DNA of 64,000 nucleotides from Dyella_B humi (GCF_044904605.1 NZ_JADIKI010000022.1:682001-746000); one strand, 5' to 3'; positions 25,503 through 35,103 are shown, counted from the stretch's first letter. Translations and numbers: made by a program. Notes: a model not told the origin generated them from the letters alone.

Positions 25503-27058
25503 GCATCACCGTCTACGTGCCGCGCGACGCCAGCGCCTTGTCGCTGGGGGCAGACGTCGTCGCCGAGGCGATCGAAACGGAAGCCGCAACGCGCAACACC
25601 GGCGTTCGCATCGTGCGCAACGGTTCGCGCGGCCTGTATTGGCTAGAACCGATGGTGGAAGTGGAAACACCTGCGGGCCGAGTGGCTTATGGCCCGGTGC
25701 AACCCACCGACGTGCTGGGTTTGTTTGATGCCGATTTTCTGCACGGTGGCGAGGATGTGCTGAAGCTGGGACTTACCGAGGAGATTCCCTGGCTGAAAAG
25801 CCAACAGCGTTTGACCTTCGCGCGAGTCGGCATCGTCGATCCGCGCAACCTGGATGATTATCTTGCGCACGATGGCTATCGCGGACTTGCTGCAGCTTTG
25901 AAGTTGGAACCGGCTGCCATCGTGCAAGCAGTCACCGATTCGGGTCTGCGCGGTCGTGGCGGCGCGGCATTTCCTGCGGGTATCAAATGGAAAACCTGCC
26001 TGGATGCCGCCGCCGATCAGAAATACATCGTATGCAACGCGGACGAAGGCGATTCCGGCACCTTTTCCGACCGCATGATCATGGAAGGCGATCCGTTCGT
26101 ACTGATCGAAGGCATGACCATCGCCGGCCTGGCCGTGGGAGCTACGCGCGGCTACATCTACCTGCGCGTCGAATACCCGCATGCGCAGCGCGCGCTGGAA
26201 GCGGCCATCGATGCGGCCAAGGTGCGCGGCTATCTCGGTGACAACATTTGCGGTAGCGGCAAGGCGTTCCATCTGGAAGTGCGCATGGCCGCCGGCGCGT
26301 ATATCTGTGGCGAAGAAACCTCGCTGCTGGAAAGCCTGGAAGGCAAGCGCGGACAGGTACGCTTCAAGCCGCCGTTACCGGCCATCCAGGGTTTGTTCGG
26401 CAAGCCCACGGTGATCAACAACGTGATCACGCTGGCGACGGTGCCGATCATTCTCGATCGCGGTGCCGCGTTCTATCGCGACTACGGCACGGGTCGGTCG
26501 CGTGGCACGCTGCCGTTGCAATTGGCCGGCAACGTGAAGCGGTCGGGGCTGGTGGAACGTGCGTTCGGCCTGACATTGCGCGAACTGATCGAGGAATACG
26601 GCGGCGGCACTGCCAGCGAACGTCCGGTGCGCGCGGTGCAGGTGGGCGGTCCGTTGGGTGCTTATATCCCCGCATCGCAGCTTGACACGCCGATCGATTA
26701 CGAAGCCTTCGCGGCGATCGGCGGCATGGTCGGGCATGGCGGTGTGGTGGTGTTCGACGATACGGTCGACATGGCGGCTCAGGCGCGCTTCGCGATGGAG
26801 TTCTGCGCAATCGAATCTTGCGGCAAATGCACGCCATGTCGCATTGGTTCCACGCGCGGCGTGGAAGTGATCAATCGCATCATCGCCGGCGACATCGCAG
26901 AACGTGAGCGCAATGAAGTGCTGCTGCGTGATCTATGTCAGACGATGGTGGCCGGTTCGCTGTGTGCGCTGGGTGGCATGGCGCCGTTTCCGGTGTTGAG
27001 TGCGCTGGATCATTTTCATGAGGATTTTGAAGCTGCGAAACAGCCCGCGGCTTCGTGA
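25499..27058 (+). CDS. fdsB: NAD-dependent formate dehydrogenase beta subunit (NuoF-like)
   Basis: A 519-residue cytoplasmic subunit that reduces NAD+. An N-terminal thioredoxin-like part (about 1-110) precedes the NuoF core: the FMN/NADH glycine-rich site GRGGAAFP at 152-159, GEETSLLESLEGKRGQ, and the [4Fe-4S] motif SCGKCTPCRIG with C441, C444 and C447, plus a fourth cysteine further on in GSLCALGG. The N-terminal extension is characteristic of FdsB rather than complex I NuoF. The ATG 25499 overlaps the fdsG stop and has GGAGGCG just before it. A family C repeat separates it from fdsA. Confidence 0.95.
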   Translation: MSITVYVPRDASALSLGADVVAEAIETEAATRNTGVRIVRNGSRGLYWLEPMVEVETPAGRVAYGPVQPTDVLGLFDADFLHGGEDVLKLGLTEEIPWLKSQQRLTFARVGIVDPRNLDDYLAHDGYRGLAAALKLEPAAIVQAVTDSGLRGRGGAAFPAGIKWKTCLDAAADQKYIVCNADEGDSGTFSDRMIMEGDPFVLIEGMTIAGLAVGATRGYIYLRVEYPHAQRALEAAIDAAKVRGYLGDNICGSGKAFHLEVRMAAGAYICGEETSLLESLEGKRGQVRFKPPLPAIQGLFGKPTVINNVITLATVPIILDRGAAFYRDYGTGRSRGTLPLQLAGNVKRSGLVERAFGLTLRELIEEYGGGTASERPVRAVQVGGPLGAYIPASQLDTPIDYEAFAAIGGMVGHGGVVVFDDTVDMAAQARFAMEFCAIESCGKCTPCRIGSTRGVEVINRIIAGDIAERERNEVLLRDLCQTMVAGSLCALGGMAPFPVLSALDHFHEDFEAAKQPAAS

Positions 27059-27063
27059 GACAT

Positions 27064-27205
27064 GTCCCTCCCCCTGCTTGCAGGGGGAGGTTAGGAGGGG
27101 GTGAACACTTGCGGGAAAGTTCGTTGCAAGTGTTCACCTAACCCCACCTCCTCCTGCTCGCAGGAGGAGAAAGAAGGTGTCTTCCCCTGCAAGCAGGGGA
27201 GGGAG
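27064..27205. repeat. Repeat family C, inverted array inside the fds operon
   Basis: Starts with CCTCCCCCTGCTTGCAGGGG, has facing GTGAACACTTGC/GCAAGTGTTCACC arms, a variant CTCCTCCTGCTCGCAGGAGG copy and a final CCCCTGCAAGCAGGGG. It sits between fdsB and fdsA, which otherwise would be nearly contiguous. Confidence 0.85.
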
Positions 27206-27232
27206 CGCAAAGGTTTGAGGAGGTAGTTCATC

Positions 27233-30112
27233 ATGCTGTCCATCGTCGAAATCGACCGCGGCACACCCGCTGTCAAATCGGACAAGCAGGTCACGCTGGA
27301 AATCGACGGCCGCAGCATCCGCGTGCCGGAAGGCACGTCCGTGATGCGCGCTGCTTCGCAAGCCGGTATCAACATCCCTAAGCTGTGCGCGTCTGACATG
27401 CTGGATGCGTTTGGCTCCTGCCGCCTATGCCTGGTTGAGATCGAGGGACGCAAGGGCTATCCCGCTTCCTGCACCACGCCGGCCACGGAAGGCATGAAAG
27501 TCAGCACCCAGACATCGAAACTGGCCGAGATCCGCCGCGGCGTGATGGAGCTATACATCTCCGATCACCCGCTGGATTGCCTGACCTGTCCGGCCAATGG
27601 CCATTGCGAGCTGCAGGACATGGCTGGCGTCGTTGGCCTGCGCGAAGTGCGCTATGGCTACGACGGCGAGAACCACGTCTTTGCGAAAACGAAGGAAGGT
27701 GAGATCAATCTGCACTTTGCGCCGAAGGACGAATCTAATCCGTACTTCACCTTCGACCCTTCAAAGTGCATCGTTTGCTCGCGTTGCGTACGTGCCTGTG
27801 ACGAAGTGCAGGGTACATTCGCGCTCACCATCCAGGGGCGTGGTTTCGATTCGAAAGTGTCGGCCAGCCAGGACAATCGCTTCCTCGATTCCGAGTGTGT
27901 GTCTTGCGGCGCCTGCGTGCAGGCTTGTCCCACCGCCACGCTGTCGGAAAAATCGCTGATTGAGCGCGGCCAGGCCGAACACAGCATGATCACCACCTGC
28001 GCTTATTGCGGCGTCGGCTGCAGCTTCCGCGCCGAGATGAAAGGCGAGGAAATCGTGCGCATGGTGCCGAACAAGGATGGTCATGCCAATCACGGCCATT
28101 CCTGCGTGAAAGGGCGCTTCGCGATCGGCTACGCCACGCATCCGGATCGTATCAACACGCCGATGATTCGCCAGAAGATCACCGATCCCTGGCGCATTGC
28201 GAGCTGGGATGAAGCGATTGCGCACGTCGCCAGCGAGTTCAAGCGGCTGCAGGAAAAATACGGCAAGTTCTCCGTCGGCGGCATCACGTCCTCGCGTTGC
28301 ACGAACGAAGAAACCTACTTGGTGCAGAAGCTGGTGCGCGCCGGCTTCGGCAACAACAACGTGGATACCTGCGCGCGCGTCTGCCATTCACCCACCGGCT
28401 ATGGTCTGAAAGCAACGATGGGCGAGTCGGCCGGCACACAGGATTTCGATTCCATCGAATACACCGACGTGGTGCTGGTGATCGGCGCCAACCCCACCGA
28501 TGCGCATCCGGTATTCGGCTCGCAAATGAAGCGCCGCTTGCGTACAGGCGCGAAGCTGATCGTGGTCGATCCGCGCCGCATTGATCTGGTGCGCACGCCG
28601 CATATCAAGGCTGATTACCATCTCAAGCTCAGGCCCAGCACCAATGTCGCCGTGCTCAATGCTCTGGCTTATGTGATCGTTACCGAAGGACTAGTGAACG
28701 AGACCTTTGTTGCTGCGCGTTGCGAAAAGCCTGCGTTCGAAAAGTGGCGCAGCTTCGTTGCGGACCCAAAACATAGCCCGGAAGCCACGGAAGCCGAGAC
28801 CGGCGTGCCTGCCCCAATGATCCGAAACGCTGCGCGCCTATATGCCACCGGCGGCAATGCGGCCATCTATTACGGCCTGGGCGTGACCGAGCACTCGCAG
28901 GGTTCCACCACCGTGATGGCCATTGCCAATCTCGCCATGGCCACCGGCAACATCGGTCGCGAAGGCGTGGGCGTGAATCCGCTGCGTGGGCAGAACAACG
29001 TGCAGGGCTCGTGCGACATGGGTTCGTTCCCGCACGAGTTCCCTGGTTATCGCCATGTCGGCGATGTGGCAACGCGCACTTTGTTCGAATCGGCCTGGGG
29101 CGTACATCTCCACGACGAACCGGGTCTGCGCATTCCCAACATGTTCGAGGCGGCCATCGATGGCAGCTTCAAAGGCTTGTACATCGAGGGCGAGGACATC
29201 GCCCAGTCCGATCCGAACACGCAGCACGTCACCGCGGCACTGGAGGCGATGGAATGCGTGGTGGTGCAGGATCTGTTCCTCAACGAAACCGCCAAGTTCG
29301 CCCATGTGTTCCTGCCCGGCTGCTCGTTCCTGGAGAAGGACGGCACCTTCACCAATGCCGAGCGCCGTATTTCGCGCGTGCGCAAGGTGATGGAGCCCAA
29401 GAGTGGCTATGCAGATTGGGAGGTCACGCAATTGCTGGCCAATGCCATGGGCTATCCCATGCACTACAAGCATCCGTCCGAGATCATGGACGAGATCGCG
29501 CAGCTCACACCTACGTTCCACGGGGTGAGCTTCGACAAGATCGATGCGCTCGGTTCAATCCAGTGGCCGTGCAATGAGCAGCATCCTGAAGGCACGCCGG
29601 TGATGCACGTGGACGAATTCGTGCGCGGTAAGGGCCGCTTCATGCTCACCGAATACGTCCCGACCTCGGAAAAAGTAAATACCGTGTATCCGTTGATCCT
29701 CACCACGGGGCGCATTCTCAGCCAGTACAACGTGGGCGCGCAGACACGCCGCACCGCGAATGTCATGTGGCACGACGAGGATCGACTGGAAATTCATCCG
29801 CACGACGCGGAGGAACGCGGCATCAGCGAAGCTGACTGGGTCGGTATCGAAAGCCGTGCAGGCACGACCGTCTTGCGCGCGCGCATTTCCGAACGCATGC
29901 AACCGGGCGTGGTCTACACCACCTTCCATTTCCCCGGCTCCGGCGCCAACGTCATCACCACCGAGAATTCGGACTGGGCCACCAACTGCCCCGAATACAA
30001 GGTGACGGCGGTGCAGGTGACGCGCGTCAACCAGCCCTCGGAATGGCAGAAGCGTTACGAAGCTTTTTCTCAAACGCAGCAGGCCTTGTTGGATGCAGCC
30101 GAAACGCCCTGA
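27233..30112 (+). CDS. fdsA: Formate dehydrogenase alpha subunit, molybdenum bis-MGD type
   Basis: A 959-residue catalytic subunit. N-terminal part is NuoG-like: [2Fe-2S] ligands C52, C63, C66, C80; a His-Cys3 cluster (HPLDCLTCPANGHC), then two ferredoxin-type [4Fe-4S] motifs (CIVCSRCVRAC and CVSCGACVQAC). The FdhF-like core begins with CAYCGVGCSFR, and the active site is C384 in TCARVCHSPTGYG, where selenocysteine stands in some relatives, so this is a cysteine enzyme. The C-terminal domain binds the molybdopterin dinucleotides. It oxidises formate to CO2. ATG 27233 has a near-perfect GAGGAGGT 8 bp upstream, giving a strong translation start after the repeat block. Confidence 0.96.
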   Translation: MLSIVEIDRGTPAVKSDKQVTLEIDGRSIRVPEGTSVMRAASQAGINIPKLCASDMLDAFGSCRLCLVEIEGRKGYPASCTTPATEGMKVSTQTSKLAEIRRGVMELYISDHPLDCLTCPANGHCELQDMAGVVGLREVRYGYDGENHVFAKTKEGEINLHFAPKDESNPYFTFDPSKCIVCSRCVRACDEVQGTFALTIQGRGFDSKVSASQDNRFLDSECVSCGACVQACPTATLSEKSLIERGQAEHSMITTCAYCGVGCSFRAEMKGEEIVRMVPNKDGHANHGHSCVKGRFAIGYATHPDRINTPMIRQKITDPWRIASWDEAIAHVASEFKRLQEKYGKFSVGGITSSRCTNEETYLVQKLVRAGFGNNNVDTCARVCHSPTGYGLKATMGESAGTQDFDSIEYTDVVLVIGANPTDAHPVFGSQMKRRLRTGAKLIVVDPRRIDLVRTPHIKADYHLKLRPSTNVAVLNALAYVIVTEGLVNETFVAARCEKPAFEKWRSFVADPKHSPEATEAETGVPAPMIRNAARLYATGGNAAIYYGLGVTEHSQGSTTVMAIANLAMATGNIGREGVGVNPLRGQNNVQGSCDMGSFPHEFPGYRHVGDVATRTLFESAWGVHLHDEPGLRIPNMFEAAIDGSFKGLYIEGEDIAQSDPNTQHVTAALEAMECVVVQDLFLNETAKFAHVFLPGCSFLEKDGTFTNAERRISRVRKVMEPKSGYADWEVTQLLANAMGYPMHYKHPSEIMDEIAQLTPTFHGVSFDKIDALGSIQWPCNEQHPEGTPVMHVDEFVRGKGRFMLTEYVPTSEKVNTVYPLILTTGRILSQYNVGAQTRRTANVMWHDEDRLEIHPHDAEERGISEADWVGIESRAGTTVLRARISERMQPGVVYTTFHFPGSGANVITTENSDWATNCPEYKVTAVQVTRVNQPSEWQKRYEAFSQTQQALLDAAETP

Positions 30113-30944
30113 CACGCCGCATCCCGGCCATGGCTATGTGACTCGCCGTGTGGATCGTTATCGCCACGGCGAGCACGAACAGATCAGTGATGCCATCACC
30201 GAAGAAGTGCCGGTTGCAATGCTATACAACGACGTACCCTTCGCAGTGATGATGGTGACGCCGTTGGATCTGGAAGATTTCGCGCTGGGCTTTTCGTTGA
30301 GCGAAGCCCTGGTGGCGAAGCCGGAAGAACTGCAATCCATCGAGGTGCGTTCGCGCCTGGAAGGCATCGAGCTGGCGATGCAGGTGTCATCCGATACGGT
30401 CGAGCAACGTGCAGGCAACGGCGGCGAACGCCTGCTGCCGGGGCGCAGCGGCTGTGGTCTGTGCGGCGCACGCATGTTGGAAGATGCTGTGCGTCATCCC
30501 GCGCCCGTTGGCAATGGACCGCGTGTCGAAGCGGCTGCGCTGGAACGCGCGCTCGAAACCTTGCATGCCGCGCAACCGGTGAATAGCGCCACGGGCTCCG
30601 TGCATGCGGCGGCCTGGGTCGATGTCGATGGCGCCATCGTGCTGGTGCGCGAAGATGTTGGCCGCCATAACGCGCTGGACAAGCTGATCGGCGCGATGGT
30701 CAAGGCGCGCATCGATCCAGAGCAGGGCTTTCTGCTGGTTACCAGCCGCGCCAGCTACGAAATGGTCACCAAAGCTGCGAGTGCCGGCATTACATTGATG
30801 GCCGCGATTTCCGCGCCGACCGCGCTGGCGATTCACCTGGCCGAAAGCACGCATCTGACCCTGGTCGGCTTTGCGCGACCGGGCAGCTATGTCATCTACA
30901 CTCATCCGCAGCGACTGCTTCATGCCGCCGGAGCTACAGCATGA
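30093..30944 (+). CDS. fdhD: Formate dehydrogenase accessory sulfurtransferase FdhD
   Basis: A 283-residue cytoplasmic protein of the FdhD family, which transfers sulfur from a cysteine desulfurase to the molybdenum cofactor so that formate dehydrogenase is active. The CxxC motif is C121-GL-C124 in GRSGCGLCGARM; other family marks are VPVAMLYNDVPFAVMMVTP, ALGFSLSEAL, EDVGRHNALDKLIG and SRASYEMVTKAA. The start overlaps the end of fdsA by 20 bp and its stop overlaps fdsD (ATGA), so it is in the same transcript. Confidence 0.96.
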   Translation: MQPKRPDTPHPGHGYVTRRVDRYRHGEHEQISDAITEEVPVAMLYNDVPFAVMMVTPLDLEDFALGFSLSEALVAKPEELQSIEVRSRLEGIELAMQVSSDTVEQRAGNGGERLLPGRSGCGLCGARMLEDAVRHPAPVGNGPRVEAAALERALETLHAAQPVNSATGSVHAAAWVDVDGAIVLVREDVGRHNALDKLIGAMVKARIDPEQGFLLVTSRASYEMVTKAASAGITLMAAISAPTALAIHLAESTHLTLVGFARPGSYVIYTHPQRLLHAAGATA

Positions 30945-31174
30945 ATATCGAACGCCTCATCGAGATGACCAACGACATCAGCCGTTACTTCGCCGCCGAA
31001 CCCGACCAGGCATTGGGTGTAGCAGGTGTGGCCGATCACCTGAAGCGGTTTTGGGAACCGGGCATGCGCAAACAGATCGTGGCGCATCTTGCGGCGGGTG
31101 GGGAAGGGCTGGAGCCGCTTGCGAAGAAGGGTGTTGAGAAGTTGGCGGAGTTGGATAGCAAGCTGCATGCTTGA
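30941..31174 (+). CDS. fdsD: Formate dehydrogenase delta subunit
   Basis: A 77-residue helical protein matching the short FdsD subunit: IERLIEMTNDISRYFAAEP, VADHLKRFWEPGMRKQI, and a C-terminal ELDSKL. FdsD is needed for maturation or stability of FdsABG-type enzymes, though it is not always in the purified complex. The gene is coupled to fdhD by a 4-bp overlap and ends the operon; the modC gene converges from the other side 38 bp away. Confidence 0.93.
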   Translation: MNIERLIEMTNDISRYFAAEPDQALGVAGVADHLKRFWEPGMRKQIVAHLAAGGEGLEPLAKKGVEKLAELDSKLHA

Positions 31175-31212
31175 ACGAACTCTGTCGGTGAGGCGAGGTT
31201 AGCCATTGCGAT

Positions 31213-32205
31213 TTACGTGTTGTCCCGCGCCCACCACCGAATCGATTCTGCAGGCAATTTCACCGCCACGGCTTCGGGAATAGGTCTGCCGTTAGACACC
31301 GACACCCACAATCGCCCCATACCGCAACGAAGCCCCAACTGCATCGTTCGCCCAATCACATGCCGCACTTCGATTGACGCCGCAATGGCATCGGTCGAAG
31401 CGTCGCGTGCATCGACCAGGGAAACTGCTTCCGGGTCGATTGTCCAATCGACTTCCATCTCCGCATCCGCTCGGCCATCGACGGGAAACGCAATGCCACC
31501 ATCCCGCCACACCAACCGCCATGCGCCATCCGAGGCTTCGATGCGTCCACGATGCACATTGCGATGCCCAAGCAATCGCGCGGCTGCACCACTCACCGGA
31601 TGGGCGTAAACGCTGCCAGGCGGCCCGATCTGGATGATGCGCTGTTCATGCATCAGCACCAGCCGATCCGCCACGGCGGCTAGATGAGGATCGTGACTCA
31701 CTGCCAGTGCAGGAATCCCGAACTCGTGCACTTCGGCGATCAATTCCGCCACCACGTCGTCGCGGGTAACAGGATCGAGCGCCGACGTAGGTTCGTCCAG
31801 CAGCAGCAATTGTGGGCGGCGTGCCAATGCGCGAGCCAATGCCACGCGCTGCTGCTGTCCGCCTGAAAGGGTTGCCGGATAGCGCTCGGCGAAATCCGCC
31901 ATGTGCACGCGCTCCAGCAATTGCATCGCCTGCATGCGTCTTTGCGCACCGCGTAAAGCGAACGCCACGTTCTGCCAGGCATTCAGATGCGGAAATAACG
32001 CATAGCCTTGCGGCAGATAGCCCACGGCGCGGTGTTGCGCGGCCATGCCGCCGAACGGTTCGCCTTGCGCGGGAGTAAGGCCCGCAATCGCACGCAACAA
32101 GAGTGACTTCCCTTCGCCGCTCGCGCCGAGCAATACCGTGAAGCCTTCGACATCGAAGGCCGCATGAAGGGCGATCGGACGTTCGATGCGATAGTCGATG
32201 TGCAT
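31213..32205 (-). CDS. modC: Molybdate/tungstate ABC transporter ATP-binding protein
   Basis: A 330-residue ABC ATPase with Walker A GASGEGKS (27-34), Q66 in GYLPQG, signature LSGGQQQR (113-120), Walker B LLLLDEP, H-loop SHD. The C-terminal ~110 residues form a TOBE/Mop-like domain that may bind molybdate. I start at the ATG 32205, which overlaps the modB stop (TAATG); an earlier in-frame ATG would extend it into modB. It powers import of molybdate for the cofactor genes upstream. It is the last gene of the minus-strand run and converges on fdsD. Confidence 0.92.
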   Translation of the reverse strand: MHIDYRIERPIALHAAFDVEGFTVLLGASGEGKSLLLRAIAGLTPAQGEPFGGMAAQHRAVGYLPQGYALFPHLNAWQNVAFALRGAQRRMQAMQLLERVHMADFAERYPATLSGGQQQRVALARALARRPQLLLLDEPTSALDPVTRDDVVAELIAEVHEFGIPALAVSHDPHLAAVADRLVLMHEQRIIQIGPPGSVYAHPVSGAAARLLGHRNVHRGRIEASDGAWRLVWRDGGIAFPVDGRADAEMEVDWTIDPEAVSLVDARDASTDAIAASIEVRHVIGRTMQLGLRCGMGRLWVSVSNGRPIPEAVAVKLPAESIRWWARDNT

Positions 32206-32972
32206 TAGATCAAACGCCTGTGGCGCGCGGCCAGGCCCAGCACCAGCGGCAAGGGCATGGCCACCAGAAAGAACACCCACAGCAACGGATACACCGCGCT
32301 AAGCCCGACATTCTGCAAGTTCACCCACAGTTTCACCGGAATGCCCTGCGGGTAATACGCCACGATCAACACTGCACCGAATTCGCCCAGTGCGCGCACC
32401 CAGGCCAGCGCGATCGCCGCTGCCAACCCCAACCGCGCCAGCGGAAGGCTGACACGCACGAAACTGCGCCACGGCGAATGTCCGAGCGTAAGCGCGATCT
32501 GCTCCAGCTCGCGCGGCACACCTTCGAAGGCCGCACGCGCGGCGATCACGTAATAGGGCAGCGCACTGTAGAACTGCGCCATCACGAACGCCGGCCCGGA
32601 ATTGGTCAGCACCAGGCCCGCACGTTCCAGCATGCTGCCGGCCGGACCATAAGGCCCGTACATGGCGGCCAGCAGCAGGCCCATCGCCAGCGGTGGCGTG
32701 AGCAGGGCAAGCAGCAGCAGCGCATCGACCAGCCACAGACCGCGCACGCGATGACGCGCCAGCCACCAGGCGAGCGGCGTGCCCAGCGCGATGATCAGGA
32801 TGAGGGCAAGCAGGCTATAGCAGAGCGATACGGCGATGGCGTTGCCGTCACCGTCAGCAAAGCCGAAGGTGTGCCATGGCGTGATGAAGGCGAGGCCGAT
32901 GAAGGGGGTGGCGAGTAGTAGCAGCGTCAGCAGGCCGACAAGTGCAGGCAGGCGTGTTTGAGAGAGGCTCAT
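32205..32972 (-). CDS. modB: Molybdate/tungstate ABC transporter permease
   Basis: A 255-residue permease with about six membrane helices and an EAA-type loop in the final third (EQIALTLGHSPWRSFVRVSLPLA ... ALGEFGAVLIVAYYPQG) where ModC docks; ALGEFGA is shared by ModB/WtpB/CysT permeases. It overlaps modC by one base. The binding protein gene lies upstream, separated by a repeat A pair at 33000-33158. Confidence 0.92.
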   Translation of the reverse strand: MSLSQTRLPALVGLLTLLLLATPFIGLAFITPWHTFGFADGDGNAIAVSLCYSLLALILIIALGTPLAWWLARHRVRGLWLVDALLLLALLTPPLAMGLLLAAMYGPYGPAGSMLERAGLVLTNSGPAFVMAQFYSALPYYVIAARAAFEGVPRELEQIALTLGHSPWRSFVRVSLPLARLGLAAAIALAWVRALGEFGAVLIVAYYPQGIPVKLWVNLQNVGLSAVYPLLWVFFLVAMPLPLVLGLAARHRRLI

Positions 32973-32999
32973 GCGTAGAACTCTTGCACTTGCCGCAAT

Positions 33000-33158
33000 G
33001 GCTCCCTCTCCCCTCCGGGGAGAGGGCTGGGGTGAGGGGACAACCTCGCCTGATGGTCGATCATGCGATGGAAACCAAAGCAGCGTTTGCGCGCTTGGGT
33101 GATGTTTCCGGCCAGCCTTGGCCCCTCACCCCAACCCTCTCCCCGGAGGGGAGAGGGG
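33000..33158. repeat. Repeat family A, inverted pair inside the mod genes
   Basis: CTCCCTCTCCCCTCCGGGGA at 33001 onward and its inverted partner ending near 33158 (TCTCCCCGGAGGGGAGAGGG). The pair splits the binding-protein gene from modB within one transcription unit. Confidence 0.85.
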
Positions 33159-33191
33159 ACTGCGTTATGGCAAGGTCACGCACCAACGGTG

Positions 33192-34172
33192 TCACAGACC
33201 ATTCCCGCGCGGCGCACTGTAACCATGCTCGCGAAACAACGCTTGCCCTTGTGCACCCTGCAAAAACGCCACGAAATCACGCCCTAGTTCGGGTTGCTGT
33301 GCATTGCTCAACGCGCCGGCATAGAACACCAACGGCTGCACGCGCAGCGTCTTGCCGTTATCCAGTGTGAGGGATGCGCGGTCATACCACGGCTTCTGCA
33401 TGTCGGGATTGCCGAGGTTGATTTCATCGGGCAACGCGATGGTGGGCAGGTGGTGCGATTGCGCGGCGCTCAGATAGCCGATGGCTGCATCGATCTGCCC
33501 GGCTTCCAGCCTTGACATCAGCGAAGGCTCGGTGAAGATCTGCGAGGGATTCTGCGGCGCACCGGCGATCGTCTTCAGTAGATCGGGCTCCCGGTAGTAA
33601 TCCGCCGCCAATTGCAACGTGAGCAACACGTTCGCACCTTGCGGATCGATGGCGGGATCGGTGCGGCCCAGGCGAACGCCTTGTTCGCTCAGCACCTCAT
33701 ACCATTTCTTTTCGCCGCGCGCAGCAGCGGCGAAGTCGGCGGCAAAATGGCTATGGGGACTGTAAACGACGACCATCTGCGTGCTGGCCACCGGAACGGC
33801 GCTGGCGACCAGCCCGGCTTGTTTCAGTATCTGCATCGGCCCCGGCGTGATGGTAACGAACACATCCGCCTGTAATTGATGCGCAGCAAGCAGACGCGCC
33901 AGGGCGTAGGAGCCCTGGCCGATGCCCTGGTAGGTGGCGTGATGCGCCTTAGCGAAGGCGGGGCCGGCGGCGCTGTCCATCACCACGCCCATGGAGCCGG
34001 CGTAGGCGATGCGGATGGTAGGCGATGTTTGCGCAAGTGCGCTGTTGAAATGGATCAGACTCAACAACATGCATGTCGCTAGCAGAAGCTGCCAGCTACG
34101 CCAAAGGTTCCTTGGTGCTTTGCCGGAATGACGAGCAATCAGCTTTGCGGTTAGATCGCGCAACACCTTCAT
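33192..34172 (-). CDS. Molybdate/tungstate-type substrate-binding protein
   Basis: A 326-residue protein with a long-n-region signal peptide (hydrophobic core LLLATCMLLSLIHFNS, cleavage near ALAQ), so periplasmic. It begins RIAYAGSMGVVMD, the ModA/WtpA-like first strand, and continues with ADVFVTITPGPMQILKQAG and GRTDPAIDPQGANVLLTLQLA, which fits the oxyanion-binding type II fold of the WtpA/ModA class. It is followed by modB and modC, so molybdate or tungstate is the likely ligand. ATG 34172 has AAGGAGAGG just upstream and overlaps the previous gene's stop. Confidence 0.85.
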   Translation of the reverse strand: MKVLRDLTAKLIARHSGKAPRNLWRSWQLLLATCMLLSLIHFNSALAQTSPTIRIAYAGSMGVVMDSAAGPAFAKAHHATYQGIGQGSYALARLLAAHQLQADVFVTITPGPMQILKQAGLVASAVPVASTQMVVVYSPHSHFAADFAAAARGEKKWYEVLSEQGVRLGRTDPAIDPQGANVLLTLQLAADYYREPDLLKTIAGAPQNPSQIFTEPSLMSRLEAGQIDAAIGYLSAAQSHHLPTIALPDEINLGNPDMQKPWYDRASLTLDNGKTLRVQPLVFYAGALSNAQQPELGRDFVAFLQGAQGQALFREHGYSAPRGNGL

Positions 34173-34525
34173 AAAGCCTCTCCTTGCGATGATTTATGCA
34201 AACGCTTGCGCGCACTATCACGCACATCCACATCAAACACGATCTGCAACACCTCGCCACTCAGCGTCGACAACGAAAACTGCAAGCCCTCGCGCGAGGG
34301 CAGGCGTTGGCTGAGCGCGCGTACCTCGGTGTCGGGCAGGCTGATATGCCACACGGTACCCTCGCGTTGCCAGCCGATGCGCGGCGCCAGGCTGAGCTGG
34401 TGCATTTCGATATGGCCGTCGGGCAGGGCGGTGCGATTGTCGACGGAGCCACCGGTCAACAGTCGTGCCAGTTCTTCTTCATCGATGCGCAGCCGTAGGC
34501 TCTGGCCTTCCAGTTGCACTCTCAT
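34169..34525 (-). CDS. Conserved-context protein of unknown function, 118 aa
   Basis: I do not recognise this 118-residue protein. It starts at an ATG that overlaps the mobA stop (ATGA) and its own stop overlaps the binding protein start, so it is clearly translated within the molybdenum operon. It is soluble, beta-rich by pattern (MRVQLEGQSLRLRIDEEELA ... LSGEVLQIVFDVDVRD), with no cysteines or signal peptide. A role in molybdate or cofactor handling is inferred from position only. Confidence 0.8.
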   Translation of the reverse strand: MRVQLEGQSLRLRIDEEELARLLTGGSVDNRTALPDGHIEMHQLSLAPRIGWQREGTVWHISLPDTEVRALSQRLPSREGLQFSLSTLSGEVLQIVFDVDVRDSARKRLHKSSQGEAL

Positions 34526-35103
34526 GCGCTCACCTCCCGCCAGGTTTCTTCGGTATTGCAGTCGATCAGTTGCGCAGCTTCGTCGGCGGATAGTGCCACC
34601 TCGCGTACGCCGACACGTTCCTGCAGCACGCGCAGGGAGCGGCCGCGCTCATCGCTTGAAGCAATCATGGCATGCAGCGTGTCGCGACAGTGAGCATCCA
34701 GCCGCAGGCGCATCGGCAGCACGTGACCGGCAAAACGCACGCTACCGGCGCCCGGTTCGGCATCGCGCAGGCGTTGCAGCAGTGCGGGCTGCAGGCGAGG
34801 CATATCGACCGGAACGATCAGCAGCTCACCATCGCCGCACGTTGCAGCCACACCAGCGATGCCGCCGATCGGCCCCATGTGCGGCAGCGGATCGGCCACG
34901 CCGTGGTAATCCGGGCGTTCGCCGCTTACCTTCACTTCGTGTATTCCGGCCGCTTGCAGCACGGCTATCAGATGCTCGATCAGCGGCCGCCCGTTCCAAT
35001 GCAGCAGCGCCTTGTCGCGGCCCATGCGCGAGGAGCGCCCGCCGGCCAGCACCACACCGATGCAAGGCATCGGCTCAGTGATCGTGGTCGTGACCGTGCT
35101 CAT
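34522..35103 (-). CDS. mobA: Molybdenum cofactor guanylyltransferase
   Basis: A 193-residue cytoplasmic nucleotidyltransferase that adds GMP to molybdopterin to give MGD, the cofactor form used by formate dehydrogenase. It has the sugar-nucleotide signature VLAGGRSSRMGRDKALL and PVDMPRL with the conserved metal-binding aspartate. ATG 35103 is chosen because GCGGAG lies 7 bp upstream, giving a 29-bp overlap with moaE; the ATG at 35070 (protein MPCIGVVLAGG) is equally plausible biologically but has no ribosome site. Confidence 0.93.
   Translation of the reverse strand: MSTVTTTITEPMPCIGVVLAGGRSSRMGRDKALLHWNGRPLIEHLIAVLQAAGIHEVKVSGERPDYHGVADPLPHMGPIGGIAGVAATCGDGELLIVPVDMPRLQPALLQRLRDAEPGAGSVRFAGHVLPMRLRLDAHCRDTLHAMIASSDERGRSLRVLQERVGVREVALSADEAAQLIDCNTEETWREVSA

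Noticed and set aside
27064..27205. Repeats considered as a CRISPR-like array
   Set aside because: The units are palindromic, differ in length, lack regular spacers and no cas gene is nearby; they are intergenic palindromic elements.
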